This document shows positions 20,577-32,873 of a stretch of 64,000 bases of DNA, one piece after another. Position numbers and translations under genes: made by a program. The stretch spans positions 1 through 64,000 of the forward strand of contig JAKLMB010000043.1 of assembly GCA_022813625.1 (NCBI GenBank), read 5' to 3'. This DNA comes from Aaosphaeria pasadenensis. Taxonomy: Eukaryota > Ascomycota > Dothideomycetes > Pleosporales. The notes under the pieces were generated by a model that did no database searches, was not told the origin of the DNA, and saw only the letters and a program-made list of their open reading frames with translations. Numbering within the stretch: the stretch's first letter is position 1; every line of letters starts with the position of its first letter.

Positions 20577-23500
20577 TTTTTGTGTTGTGTTGGGAGGGTT
20601 TTGGAGGATTGTTGGGGTTGAGGTTGTTCGTAATGATGTGGTTGTCTGTCGAAGTTGAGGTTGAGTTTGGTGGGGGAGGGGAGAAAGAGATGGCTGAAGG
20701 ATTGTATGTATGTAGTCTTGCGTGCGTGGTTGCGTGCGTATGGAGGCAAACTGACGACAAGCAGGGTCGTTGATGGGAATCTTCTTTTCGTTTCTCTTTC
20801 TTGTGTTTTTCTTCTCTCGAGTTTTGGCGGGGTGGTGGTGAAGAGTCACCGCACCACGATGGTTTTCCAAAGATAAACTAGGTTGCTAGGTAAACAATCA
20901 AATCACAACTAGACGAAAGAAGGAGGGGTAATATTTGCATTAGTTCGTGAATTGGACATGAGAAGAGATTGGCCGATGATGGCGTTCATTTATCTATTTG
21001 TTCAGTAACTAGCAGGCTTCTTGGTCGGTTCCATGCGTGTGTATGTACTTCGTTGTTGTATGCATAGAGCGTGTCTCGAAGCGGTGAAGACGTGGTAGGG
21101 TGTTGGTGGTGGTGGTCTAGTTCTTCTCGCCTTTTCGTTCCAAAGTGCTCCTTCGAGCGAGGTTACCTAGGTACGTAGATAACGTTGAAGTGGCATGCAT
21201 GACATGGCATGGCATCTTGAACTACTCGTTAAGGATCGTAGAACTGATAGGCAAATGTTGAAGCCCCAACTTTTTTGGTTCCTTATGGTGGGAGAGAATG
21301 CTTTCACGCGCGTGTAGTCTTAGTCGAGATGGAAAGAAAAAAAAGATGAAAATCAAGTTCCATGGCGGGGATACTTTATGAGTCTTCCGTAATGTTACAC
21401 GACGCATCGAACCATTGACTGGGCGGTTGGGTAATTGGTGGAGGCCGCGATGGTGGTGACAGCCCGTGCTGTGTTGGTAGGGCTGCTCCCTTCGTGCCCA
21501 TCACGAGCAGCACCCACGTCGTACGAATAGGGCTGCTGCGGGGTGAGTGGGCAGCGTCGGCCGGTTCGGTTCGGTTGCTGCCCGTTGAGCTCGCACTGGG
21601 TTGCATTGTTGCGACCTTACCATACCTTACCTACGAGGTATGTGTGTGGTGCATGGCACGTACGGAATGGATCCCCCACATGGCGTATTCTTTTCTGTAC
21701 GATAAACGTTGATCTTCAAGCATGCCATGTGCGGGACGGCGTCTGTCTAGTTGTGGATTCCACAGTTATGGTTCATGTTGTGGGCTCCATCGGGCATGCA
21801 GCGAGTCTCTGTATGAACAGTATCGGGCGCGGAGATGATCGATTGGACAAAGCCAGTTTGCTCAAGAGACGGGAGAGGCAAGTCATTACATTCCCTACTT
21901 TCTGGGAAGCAGAATACTTGCACTGTTGGTGTCTTCATCCCAGAGAGTCCCAAGTAATGTGTGGTCCATACTATTGCTTATCACACTATTGGAGCCACCT
22001 TTGCGATTGCCTTTTGAGTGAGATAGCGTGGCATTGTTCGTGCTTGTGCAAACATCTTTACTGTGCTCGGGAGCACGATCTTTGGGTAGCATGTAGACCG
22101 TGAATGTGTTGCTGCACTCCGAAGAGCATAGCTGTCTCTCTGAGATATACCTCTCGTCCTGATCTTTACGGTACTCTAGCAAGTATGCGCATCTCGTCTG
22201 AAGATGAGCGTGGTAGATTTACCAGCGACCTCTGTTCCTCTACGGTCAAGTCTGGCCCCGACGAATTGCATGGCGCATGGTTCGCAGAACATCTGCGACG
22301 CGGCCGAATATAAATAGGTCGGTAGCGAATGCACGTCTGTATATGATAGGTTGTGTTGTAGTTGTCGACAAATCTACAGGACGCCTCGGCGGCGGGACAC
22401 ATTATGATACTGCAAGTATGCAACACTCGTACGCACACCTGGCTCAGTTCGGCTTACCCAGATCTCCAGCGCAGAGCTGTCCTACAGACAATCTGGCAGC
22501 AGGAGGAAGGGCGAATACAGCAGTATGATATGCATTGTTTCTCCCTTTGCACAATATGCACGAGTAGGCTTACATGGAAGAAGCCGAGCGTGGCACAGTT
22601 CAGTTCCAACATAAGCAAGCGTGCGAAGGATCTCCCTCGCGAGTTTATTTCCATCTGGCTCGTTGATCTATCGTTACAGGCCACGTTGGCGGGAGCCTGT
22701 GCTTGTGCCCTGTCAACCTGGTTTTGCACATACAGGGTAGCGGGCTGTAAATCAAGAATGTAAAATTCCACATTCATGAATGACTGCGATAATAACGATA
22801 ATATTAATGGCCGTGAGAATGATTTATCGGTGGCTGGATTCACATGAGAGACGATGGGTTGTTCACCACCCCGGTCAATAGAGCTACGTCATTGTGCGGG
22901 CGACAGGGCTAGCGAACAGGAATGACGAATTGCGCAGGGATTCTCGCTTGCGCTCGTGCAGCTGTGTCGGAAGATTGATTCAAAGAAGCGAAGTTTTCCA
23001 TTAATTACAGTACGCATGACAACGTGATATTGATTGTTGTTGAGAGATTATTTTCTCGGTTTCGAAAATCACGAATCTGTCTGTCTGCTGGGTCGCGGGA
23101 GTGCACGGCGACGGATCGCCTCGAAGGAACGATTCGCAGGCGCCGGATGGTGGTTCCGTTAGGTTACGAGTACCACTCTGTTCTGTATCTTCTACGAGGG
23201 GCAGCGAGGCACAGTGAGACTTTTTCATTTGCGGGAGGGCTGGGGCTAGGTTAGGTGGATTATGGACTTGACTTGGGGACTCGGGACTTGGGAGTTGGGA
23301 CTCGAGAGGCCAGCTGGGCAGGTTAGTTTCAAGACTACCTTACCTTACCTGACCTTACCTTTCGATGCCCTGGGAGGCTGGGACCGATGGGAAGCAGCCC
23401 AGCATTACAAGGCTAAGCCTGTGCCTGACTCCATGGCCATGCGGGCCGGACGGGAATTGGGTTTTTTTCATCTGGTTTGGGTAGAGATTCTCTGGGAGTG

Positions 23501-24751
23501 GGTATCGATTCAGAGAGAGGACAGGATGGCAAGGCGGCCAGCTCAAACTGTGCCTTTGTACTGTGCATGTTAGTTGTTTTGAAAGGAGAAGAAGAACACC
23601 TGGAGGGCTTAGGTTTTGTTGCTATGTTCGATGGCGCAGCTCTCATAAGCGGGGCAGGTGAGCAGGAAAAGAAAAGACGGAGACGCGCAATAACGGAGGA
23701 CGCACCGGGTTGAGGCCGGCCTGGCGTGTCTAGCAGTCTGGCAGTGTTGTCAACCATGGGATGAACCTGGATCGCGACGGTCCATGGCGGGTAGTCTAAC
23801 GATGGCATGTTTGTTTAGTCGTAGCCCATAGCTTGAGGCCTGTATCCTGTAGGTGGAAAGTGGGATGGATTGAGTATTGGTGCACGTATGGACAGATTAG
23901 TTACTTGGATTATTGAGAAGATGGCGGAAGGGATCATGCAGGTTGATAGAACAATGAGCCTGGGGGCATTTCTTTTGACCGGGGTCGCATGGTGAGTAGT
24001 AAGTAAGGTATCTTCGTATTGTATTGGTGAATCTCGTCCGAGTATGTGTTTGTATGTATGGTGGGAGTGTGGTGTGTGTGTGTGTGTGTGTGTGTGAATG
24101 TATGGAGGGTGCATGGGATGTGTTGCAAAGCATAGACGTCATCGTTTGTGTATGTGCAGCAGCCGCGTCCGGGCGTGTGCCCAACCAACAACCTGATCCT
24201 GATCTTGTCTACTGTGGTAGGTAATTACATTATTACTCTCTCTCTGTTCTTTTGACTCTGTTTCTATTCTATTCTGTTCTACTGCTCCATTCTACATTCT
24301 ACTCTCTGACTCTCCTAGCCCGCGTCTACTCTCGAGTCGTCTGTTGCTCCTTCCCTGTTGTGCAGCTGCTCCTTCCTTCCGTATTTCTCGTAGGGTCCCC
24401 CACCATCGATCCATCGATCCATTCATCAGCCAAAACCTCAAGAACAGGGCACTTCCACTTCCACCTCTTCTTCTTCTTCTTCCTCTTCCTCCTCCTCCTC
24501 CTCCTTCTCGCAAGGCCACTTCTCTTCTTACGATCGCTTCCATAGATCCTCACAGCCTGGCCTTTCGAGTCCTTCGTTGCCTTCTTCATCCTTTTCTACC
24601 CCCTCATCCCACCTCCCACCTCGTCCTCCTTCCTCACCACCACCACATCTAGTCCCTCAGCCTAGCCTACTCCTATTACTCCTCTTCCTCTTCCTCTGCG
24701 ATCCGTTAGTCTACGCCATCACCAAATTTTCCCGCCCTGGTCTCGACCACC
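20577..24751. other. 4.2 kb intergenic, no supported gene
   Basis: Contains a (GT)n tract at 24071-24096 and a long C/T-rich plus-strand stretch (about 24240-24720) that is probably the leader of the DUF8035 gene. A TATAAATA sits at 22309-22316, but no credible coding sequence follows. The longest frame (21543-22103) lacks any domain and has poor composition. A non-coding transcript cannot be excluded. Confidence 0.5.
24071..24096. repeat. (GT)n microsatellite
   Basis: About 13 GT units, read directly. Open frames across it encode artefactual Thr-His repeats on the minus strand. Confidence 0.95.
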
Positions 24752-26601
24752 ATGTCTCGTCGTTACCCAACTGCCGAGCTCTACGAGGAGCGGCAGCGCG
24801 ACTTCTATCGCAACGGCGGCCGTGACCGTACCTATGATGAGCTCGATGTAGAGCTCCGTCGCTCAGGTGACCCCCGCCGGAGTGCTCCCGACTTCTTCCA
24901 CGACGACTACAACAGGTCTAGTGCAGGCCCTCTCGTCGTTCGTGGTGGCCAGAGGGACGACGATACCGTCTCTCGAGCTCCCACCCAGCGTCGCGAGTTC
25001 GAACACGATTCTCTGGTCATCCGCGGAGGTAGCCGCCCGGCTCCCCCGCCTTCTTCAAGTGCCCGCAGCGAAGCTCCGCGCCGTCCCAGAGAGACGGAGC
25101 GGGAAGAGACCGACATCACCATTAGACGCCGCGAGCAGTCCCGCGCCAGGTCAGAGGTTCGTGAGCGAGACGACATAGTATTCCGTCGAGGCGATGGCGC
25201 CCGACCACGACCCCGCGAGGTCGAATTCGAACGTGAAGAGGTCAAGTTCCGCGACAGATCCCCACCCAGGCGCGAAGTGGAACGTGACGAATTCGTCTTC
25301 CGCCATGAGCATCGAGACGAAAGCCGCCATGGCAGGGAACGTGAGGTGGAGAAGGACTCGTTGGTCATAAGAGGCCGCGAGAGAAGCCTTCCCCCTCCCC
25401 AGCGCAGCCAGCTTGTGGCCAGGGAGCGAGAGGAATTCGTCGTCAGACGTCGTGACCCATCTCCACCACACCGCGAGAGGGAGGTTATCAAGGACGAGAT
25501 CATCATCCGACGCAGGGAAGAACGCTCTCCTTCTCCTGCCCCGCTACCCCCACCTCCACCACCACCTCCGCCGGAGCCTGAAGTCAGGCCTCCGATCATC
25601 CAGGAGATCATCACCCATCACCGTCACATCGACCACGGTAAGTACAATCATTCACCAAGTCAACGGTTTTCTAACAATGCACCAGGAGTGGAACGAGCCA
25701 GATCCCCAACTCCCCCTCCCCCTCCGCCATCTCCACCACGTGATGAGAGCCTGGAGATTTCTATTCGCCGTCGCGAGTAAGTTGAATTCACACAGTATCT
25801 GGATTGAAAACCAATCTCTAACACCCAATAGGAGCCGTGGTGGTCGCGGATTCGAAGAAGACATCATCTTTGACAGCAAGCGAGACTTGGAGGTGAGCAG
25901 GCCTCGGGCTCGTTCCATCGAAGCTCCCAGGCGGAGCTTCACTGCTCCCGCCGACTCCGACTTCGACCTCGAGGCCGATTTCTATAATCGCAAGGCTCTT
26001 GAGCGCGCCTACCCTGGCGAAGCGTACAATGGGGCGACTAAGGATTGGGCCATTGTAGACGTTCCACCAGGCACCAACCGTGTCCGCATGGATGGCATCG
26101 GTGGCGGTGGTCAAGAGATTACATGGCAACGATACAATGGCGTGCGCCGCTCGAAATTCATCAGCGGAGATGACGAGCGCGCGACTGACTTCGGCATGCC
26201 TGGATCGGGCAAGCCCAAGCCCAAGCCGAAGGATATGTGGACTGAGATCACCAAGGATCTGGTGATCAAGGAGGCAATTGATTCCATGGGCTACGATTAT
26301 GAAGAAACCGACTATTTCTTCTATGTCATGGAATATCTCCGATATGTAAGTTCTGATTTCCACACACCTGCACCGGTGGAGTGAAAGCAATGTATGTGCT
26401 AATACAGAACAGGAGGATGTCCTTCACTTGGTTGAGATTTCGGATGATATCCGCCGCAGGCGCAAGACCCGCATTCGAGAGATTGAGTTCGAACGAGAGG
26501 AGATCCGCGAACGAAGACCACCAAGTGGTTACGATGAACGCTACTACGAGCACGAGGTTTCATTCGACCACCGTCATCGCCACCGAGGGGGCTTCAGATG
26601 A
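24752..26601 (+). CDS. Arg/Glu-rich DUF8035-type protein, 559 aa
   Basis: A Pezizomycotina-specific protein, function unknown. Exons: 24752-25637, 25686-25776, 25832-26345, 26413-26601; each join keeps frame. The start is in a CACCATG context. The N-terminal 330 residues are Arg/Glu/Asp-rich and carry about ten copies of a short unit of the form acidic-h-x-h-Arg-Arg/Gly (for example at residues 88-92, 121-126, 141-146, 180-184, 203-208, 228-233, 249-254), broken by Pro-rich loops. The C-terminal half holds a folded region (DWAIVDVPPGTNRVRMDGIGG, then KDMWTEITKDLVIKEAI, with YDYEETDYFFYVMEYL) that matches my memory of DUF8035. The last exon is a basic tail. The charged repeats suggest RNA binding or condensate behaviour, but that is inference. 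A second acceptor at 26406 is possible for exon 4. Confidence 0.82.
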
Positions 26602-29600
26602 GCATGAGAACGTGCATTCTTGTCTCAGATCGCGTTGGTCTGAGATTCTTTCGTGTCGCCCAGATGCAGCGGTGTTCTCTTCATGATCCCTCGCTGGATG
26701 ATTCAGGTGCGCTGGGGTGCTCAAGAGGGACATTGGCTTCTGGAGTTCAGAACATGCCTTGACCTGGACTCATGTTGAACATACTAGTACACGGAGAGCG
26801 TTTCTGCTTCGAACTACACGGGCCTTTTTTCTTTCTTTTTCTAGGTAAAAGTTTGAGGATGATACCAGATGAACTTACGACACGACCCACGACGGTGCGA
26901 GGCGGCGGCTGCTCGGAAGTTGAAGCCGAGTGAGTACAGTCAGCACGGTGGGGCTTGCATACATTTAACGATTCTCATGACTTACCAGCATTTGGGAGCG
27001 ACGAAGGACCGGCTTGGAGATTATCTTGTTTTCTTATGTAGCAGATTATGTTTTCAATTCTGGTTCTTTTTCTTTGTTTTTCCTTTCTACAATTTCCTTT
27101 GTTTCTTCTTACGGGATCATGTACTGCGGGGTCTAGGCTGTTTCTGCGGGGACTCTATGGGCGGCATCTGTTTCGCGGTTCTCTTCCGGGCAGTCCGATC
27201 CAAATGTCACGTATATGATATCACGTTTATGATAACGAATAGATATACTCGTATTTCAAATGATACCAGGTCTTTTGAATCGAATCTTGACAGTTAAGTC
27301 TGCTTTGTGATGCTGGTTGGTTAGACATGCAATGGCTCGTCTGGTATAAGGCGAGATTCCACATCCTGCGCTCTACTGGTGGGGAACTACATTGCATAAT
27401 CAATGAGGACGCTTTGCGAGGATTGACGTCTAGAGGAGTTCGTTCGATCAACCGTGTGAGTCACTTTCTTTCTTTCTTTTCTTGGAGGAATTAACAAAGA
27501 GCATATCGCAGTACTGAACAGACTGCAACGTTTCCAGTAGGTTAGATATACCTACGCTTGCCTGTATATACATATGTCTGTAAAAATCAATACCACCAAC
27601 TTCATTCTTGCAAGAACAAGTTCCATATTCAAAAATAGAGAGTCTTGTTATTGAAAAACATAAATAAAATGACCCACACTCACCATCAACTACCGACAAC
27701 TGCCAACAACATTGTCGCGGGAGTAAACTTGCCGTAGAAGTTCCCCCCTCCCCACAGCACAGCGCCACACATCCATCCCACCCATCTCACGCCCCCCGTG
27801 CCTCCCTCCGCCTTACCCGCCCGCCCGCTCAATCACGAACACCTACTCACCGGTTAAGGCGCTTGGGAAATTCCCCGTCCACGAGGGAGTTGGGTTGATG
27901 GAGGCGGAGCAGGTATGCACGATTTATCTCCGCTGCAGAGTTGGAATGGTAAATCGCATCAAGATTGTAGTTATGGCTTGCTAGGGCAGAGGGTAGTGGT
28001 TTGAGTTTATGCTCCTCAGCTAACCACACTGTGCATCTCGCACGCATGTACATACATAAACAGCTAACAATCAACAACTAGAACGTACTGAAAACGCCGT
28101 GAGGATATGCGCCGTGACCTTCCATACGGAGTACTTTCCTTCCATAACTGCTTCCATGATTCCATCACCAGGACCGTATTATTGATTCCTAGAGCATCTG
28201 TCTATCTTTGGTAACTACATACACTTAGAGAGCGTGTGCGCGCAGGAAAGACAGGGAGCGAGGTAGGGATGCCGGTGCGTGTATGCACACTCGTCTAAAA
28301 ATAACACGAACCACGTCCTTCCCTCCCTCCCTCCCTCCCACCACAACCCTGGGTTCTTGCAACGGGTGTGCGTTGATTTGGAAGTGGTATTGCACAATTA
28401 TGAATGTAGTCTTGGGATGTCTGGAAAATGTGCTAGAGGCTGGCGCATCTGAGGGGGAATGGGCTTTGAGACAAGAGAGTTTTGATGGATGGGCGGGCAG
28501 GTCTGGCTAGGGAGGCACGGAGGGAGAGGGACGTGGGCAGAAACAGAGCATGCGTCCAGAATCGATGTCTTCAAATCATAGCGGCGACCAGGTAGGCAGG
28601 TGGGTATCAGAGCGAGATCATCTTCTGATGATTTTCTTCCCAGGATGGATATTGTGCATGTAGTAAGCCTATCTATCTTGTCTGCGACTATCTGCATTTG
28701 ATGCGTCTGCATATGAGCGCGCGCCTTCTCTTACGCTTTGCTTATAATTCCCTCTGCTCACCTGTCTACGTATTTCCTCTACACCGTTCTTTTGAAGAAC
28801 AATAAATATACATGATTGAATAGAATAGATTCATGGTACGAGTAGGGTAAGGAAGGCAAGGGCAAGGCAATGTAAGGAATAAGCGCCCAGGCGTAAAGAG
28901 AAAAAAAGGTGAGATGAGATGTACGGATTTGGAATTTATGTGTTCAATGTGTAGCCGGCTCGTGATTGGACCGTGGATGGACGCCGACCTTTCCATGCCC
29001 CTTGTAGAGATCGCTTTGGGCTGTTCTGTGTAGACTGTTTGAGCAAGAGAATGTTCGAGTTTGTAACTCTGCAGCGTCGGCCAGTACAATTCAGCAGTGA
29101 CTACGGAGCACTGTGGAGTCCCAATAGTCAGTCGTCGTGCCTCTTGTCACAGTGTGTCTTGTAGATCCGCTCAATGCTCCATGCACCAAGCTCCACGCTC
29201 GCGCGCGCACCCTCACACCCTGAAGCGCGAAAGAAGTGCATCGCCCCCCTCCCGATCGCATTCTTCCTTACATGCATGTGTACGAATGTGTATGTGTGCC
29301 ATGGGTAGACTGTAGCCCCCCGCCGTTAATCGTTGTTCGTTCCCCCTCTGCCCCCAAACCCAGCGGCGGGTGGCCAGTAAGGATGCTGCGTCGGCCCCTG
29401 GGGGTGTCTGTTCCAAGCGCTGTGTTTCAATGTGAGGGTGAGATTTCCTCAAGCACGACTCACCAATGGGATTGTCTCGCCAGCCCAAAATCGGCTCTCT
29501 TGTGCCAGCGGGCAATAGTGGCTCATCCACCTACACGCTCTGTTCTCGCTCTTGTCGCTCACTTCCTGGCCTGGGCTGGTGGGGAAGAAAGGGAAGCGCA

Positions 29601-29967
29601 CAACGGTTGCGACTGGGGTGTGAGGGTGGTGGTGGTTGTCCCATTCCTTATTATAAGAGCTGAGGCACGGTAGGACGAGTTTCCTTTGCGAGGCGTTTTT
29701 CCTTCTGTTCGGCATTTTTTCATCCATCGACTCTCTTTTTGTGTTCTTCGTCGCTGTCCTTTTAGGAATTCTTGCTGTTTCGGAGGATCATCTGGACCCG
29801 AATACATTGGTACCACCACCGTCTGGTCGACACTCGCACGCATCCGCTGAAGCTGAGGGATACCACCACCACCAACTTCCTTCCGCCCATTTCTGCTGGT
29901 CGGGCTTTTTGAGCTCTTGAAGAGATATCACAATACCGATGCGCTTTGCGCAAATCCGAATTTAATC
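26602..29967. other. 3.4 kb intergenic, no supported gene
   Basis: Short frames only. It includes a (CCCT)n run near 28318-28337 and a C/A-rich leader-like stretch just before 29968. No RNA gene recognised. Confidence 0.5.
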
Positions 29968-31773
29968 ATGTCGCCAATCTCCTACCTAAGCGTTGCGAGT
30001 TTACTACTTCTATCAACCACCAGTACGTGCAGTATCCCCGCGCACCACCCTTATGACTATGTCAGCTAACGACATAACAGCATTCTCCTCCTTCGCACAC
30101 GCACAACAAGACAACAACAAGACTTCTGCATCCACGGCACCGCAAGCAGCGACATTCTTCCTCACCGACACTGACACACAGTTCTCTCTCAACCTCGCCA
30201 ATGACTCCAACCAGGACATCTCCATCTACTTCACGTCGCCGGCGTACTCGTGGGTCGGCGTCGGGTTTGGAGAGAGCATGAAGAATAGTCTAATGTTTAT
30301 TATGTATCCGTCGAAGAGCGGGAACAGTACGTCTCCAACTGAGCACTCCTTGGACTTCTAATCAGGAGAACCGGGAGATGGCTAGAGATATATCCCGAGA
30401 GAGAAGTGTCCATGCTAACGATCACAGACGTAACACTGAGCCCTCGAGTCTCAAGCAGCAATGCCGAACCCGTAGTCAAGGACGACGTCCAGCTAGAACT
30501 ACTCCCAGGAACAGGCGTCTCAGACGACATGATGACCGTGAAGGCGATATGCCGCAACTGCCGCGTGTGGTCCCACGGCTGGATCGACGAGAAGAACACC
30601 GCACACCCCATGATCTACGCCTTCGGGCCTGGAAACCGCCTCCAGTCGAACTCACTCAACGCGCCTCTGAAGCGACACATTCGGTACGGACGATTCACGA
30701 TGGACATGGTGGCCGCGACGGGGGCGAGCGGCGTGCCGGAGCCCAGTGCGGCACTGAACGGCGTCAGTCTTGAGGAAGGGATGACGAAAGATCACGACCG
30801 GGCGAATCGAGCGCACGCGATCATGGGGTGTCTGGCGATCTTTATCCTCTGGCCGCTCAATATCTTCGCAGCGGGCTTCATCAAGAGGATAGGAGTACAC
30901 GTCGGACTGTCAGTCTTCATCGTCATCTTCCTCGTCGCCAGCTACGCCCTCGGCATAGCGACGTCCTCAGAGTACAACCGCGTAAGTCCTCTTCCCTTAC
31001 ATCAACCACATATAAAAAGCTAACACCATCATCAACAGTCCAAATCCCACAACTCCCCCCACCAAATCCTCGCCTACATCTCCCTCCTCCCCATCCTTCT
31101 CCTCACCCTCCTCCCTCTCCCCCCTCTCCGCAACCTCACCCCCCACCTCCCCTCCCTCCACGCGCCCCTCGTCCCCCTAACCTTCACCATCCTCGTCCTA
31201 ACCGGCGGCCTGGGCCTCCACCTCTCCTCGCAAACGACGCCCATAATCCTCGCCTACGTCGCCATCACGCTCGTCATCTTCGTCCTCACCGCCACCCTCT
31301 CCGCCTGCATCCGCCGCCGCGGCGGCTCCGCCTACACCCGCACCCTCGCGCGCTCCTCCCCCTCCACCCGCACCAGCAACAGCAACAGCAGCAGGGGCAG
31401 CGGGAAATCCCGCTGGTACTCCAAACACCGCTCCCCCTCCTCCGCCTCTACGGGATCCTACGACGACGACGAGCAGAACCTCGTCCTGAAACAATACTAC
31501 TACGCCAACGGGGGCCGCATGGGCGGCAGCTCCGCCAGCGTCTTCACGCCCAACCAACACAGTGCGCCCTCCTCTTCGCACGGCGGGGCGACGGCGGCGC
31601 CAGCGTACACGGCGGCGAACTATAATAACTTGTACCCCGGGACGGCGGTGGGGATGCATGGGCGGTCTGGTAGTGCGGGGTCCGGGGTGTATGGCGGAGG
31701 GTCGATGCCGGGTCCGCAGTATCTGTTGAATATGCATCCCGGTGTTCCTGTGGGCGGGAGGTATGGGTGCTAG
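29968..31773 (+). CDS. DOMON-cytochrome b561 membrane protein, 529 aa
   Basis: A predicted transmembrane electron-transfer protein: an extracellular haem-binding DOMON domain (cellobiose dehydrogenase cytochrome type) fused to a cytochrome b561 ferric-reductase-like core. Exons: 29968-30022, 30081-30326, 30428-30981, 31039-31773. Order: signal peptide (1-26), DOMON (about 40-200) with likely haem ligands near Met85/Met90 (GESMKNSLMFIMYPS) and His184 (LKRHIRYGRF), then membrane helices with candidate haem His at 230 (RAHAIMG), 258 (GVHVGLS), 293 (SPHQILAY) and 326 (SLHAPLV), which fits the four-His b561 pattern. The tail after about residue 375 is Arg/Ser-rich, then Gly/Ser/Tyr-rich. Fungal proteins of this plan are usually annotated as DOMON/iron-reductase proteins; the acceptor is unknown. 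Confidence 0.87.
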
Positions 31774-32873
31774 TGCATCACCACATTTCACGAGTCTCTT
31801 TTTCTGTTTGGGTTGATTTTGGAGGCGAGGGGGGAGTTTGCGGGTTGCGGGTTGCGGGTTGCGGGTTGGAGTTCAGGAAGGGCAAGCATGGAAGGTGGAG
31901 AAGTGTAAGAGAAGGGAAAGGAAGAAGAGGGAGTTTTTTTGCATCTTTGACGCGCGGCGAAATGATACCACAAACCATACCGAGATTTTTCATGTACTCG
32001 AATACTTTTTCCTTTCTCTACAAGCATTTACAGAATATGATACGATACGAGACGCTATGATGACTTTTACGGCGGGATTTCCTTTGCTTTATTTGAAGTT
32101 GACCTTTTTTTTGGAGGAAGTATGAGGAGTACGGGGACTGTTACCCTTCAATCGATGTGTATCTTCTTCTCTCTCGAGTAGCATTAAACCGACCAGGTCA
32201 CAATTTCATAAGCAAGAAGCGGCAGAAATACCATGTCGACAAGCAAAACGCAGATATATTGATTCACAAGTCACATGTCATGATGAACCAAGAATGCAAC
32301 ACTAGTCTTCGAAAAGTTGTTTCTCAAGTCAAAATCATCTCTCTGTGAAAGATGGGAATCTTCATTCTCTGATGTACATAAAAAGAAAGAAAAAGAGAAA
32401 ATCTAAAAAAAGGAAATCTATATAACCGGTCGGACAAACCCCGAACCGTGGTTAGTAGTAGTGCCTTCAAATTGGCAACTAGAAGAAAAAATCCATCCAT
32501 CCATCCATGTGTGGTGTGATTATCAGGTAATCCGATGGGAGCAGGCTATCATGAGCCGCGAAAGAAGAAAGAAGAAAGCCGAAAAGAGGTTTTTGGGTAT
32601 ATCGTTACAAAAAAGCAAGGGCTCATTTCTCGTTGGACGGAGGATCAAGTCTATAAGCAGCCGTGAGAGTGGGTATCGTACACCGGAAAATGGAAGGCAA
32701 GTAACCGCAAAAGAGGCTGATGGACATCGTGAAGCAATCATGGAAGTCGATGAACAGCCGCGGAAAGCGGTAAAGACACTCAGGAAGTAGGCGTCGGGAA
32801 CCGTGAAAAGTAAGCAGCAGACACTTATAGAGAAGGTGTCGAGCGGCCGTGAAAATTATGTGTACGAGAAGTA
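31774..32873. other. Intergenic between convergent genes
   Basis: About 1.1 kb. It has a (TTGCGGG)n run at about 31839-31866, A-rich stretches around 32385-32415 and a short CCAT repeat near 32490-32508. No gene supported. Confidence 0.6.
31839..31868. repeat. Short TTGCGGG tandem repeat
   Basis: Four consecutive units of the heptamer GGGTTGC in the 3' region of the DOMON-b561 gene. Too short to be telomeric and not the TTAGGG unit. Confidence 0.85.

Noticed and set aside
21543..22103. 186-codon plus-strand frame in the 4.2 kb intergenic region
   Set aside because: Erratic composition, many Cys/His/Trp and no domain; the apparent start is not in a good context.
22309..22316. TATAAATA box
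   Set aside because: No convincing transcript or coding sequence follows within 1 kb, so I do not call a promoter.
23815..24191. Minus-strand frames with Thr-His repeats
   Set aside because: Translation of the GT microsatellite.
31839..31868. TTGCGGG repeat as an interstitial telomere
   Set aside because: The unit is not TTAGGG and only four copies are present.
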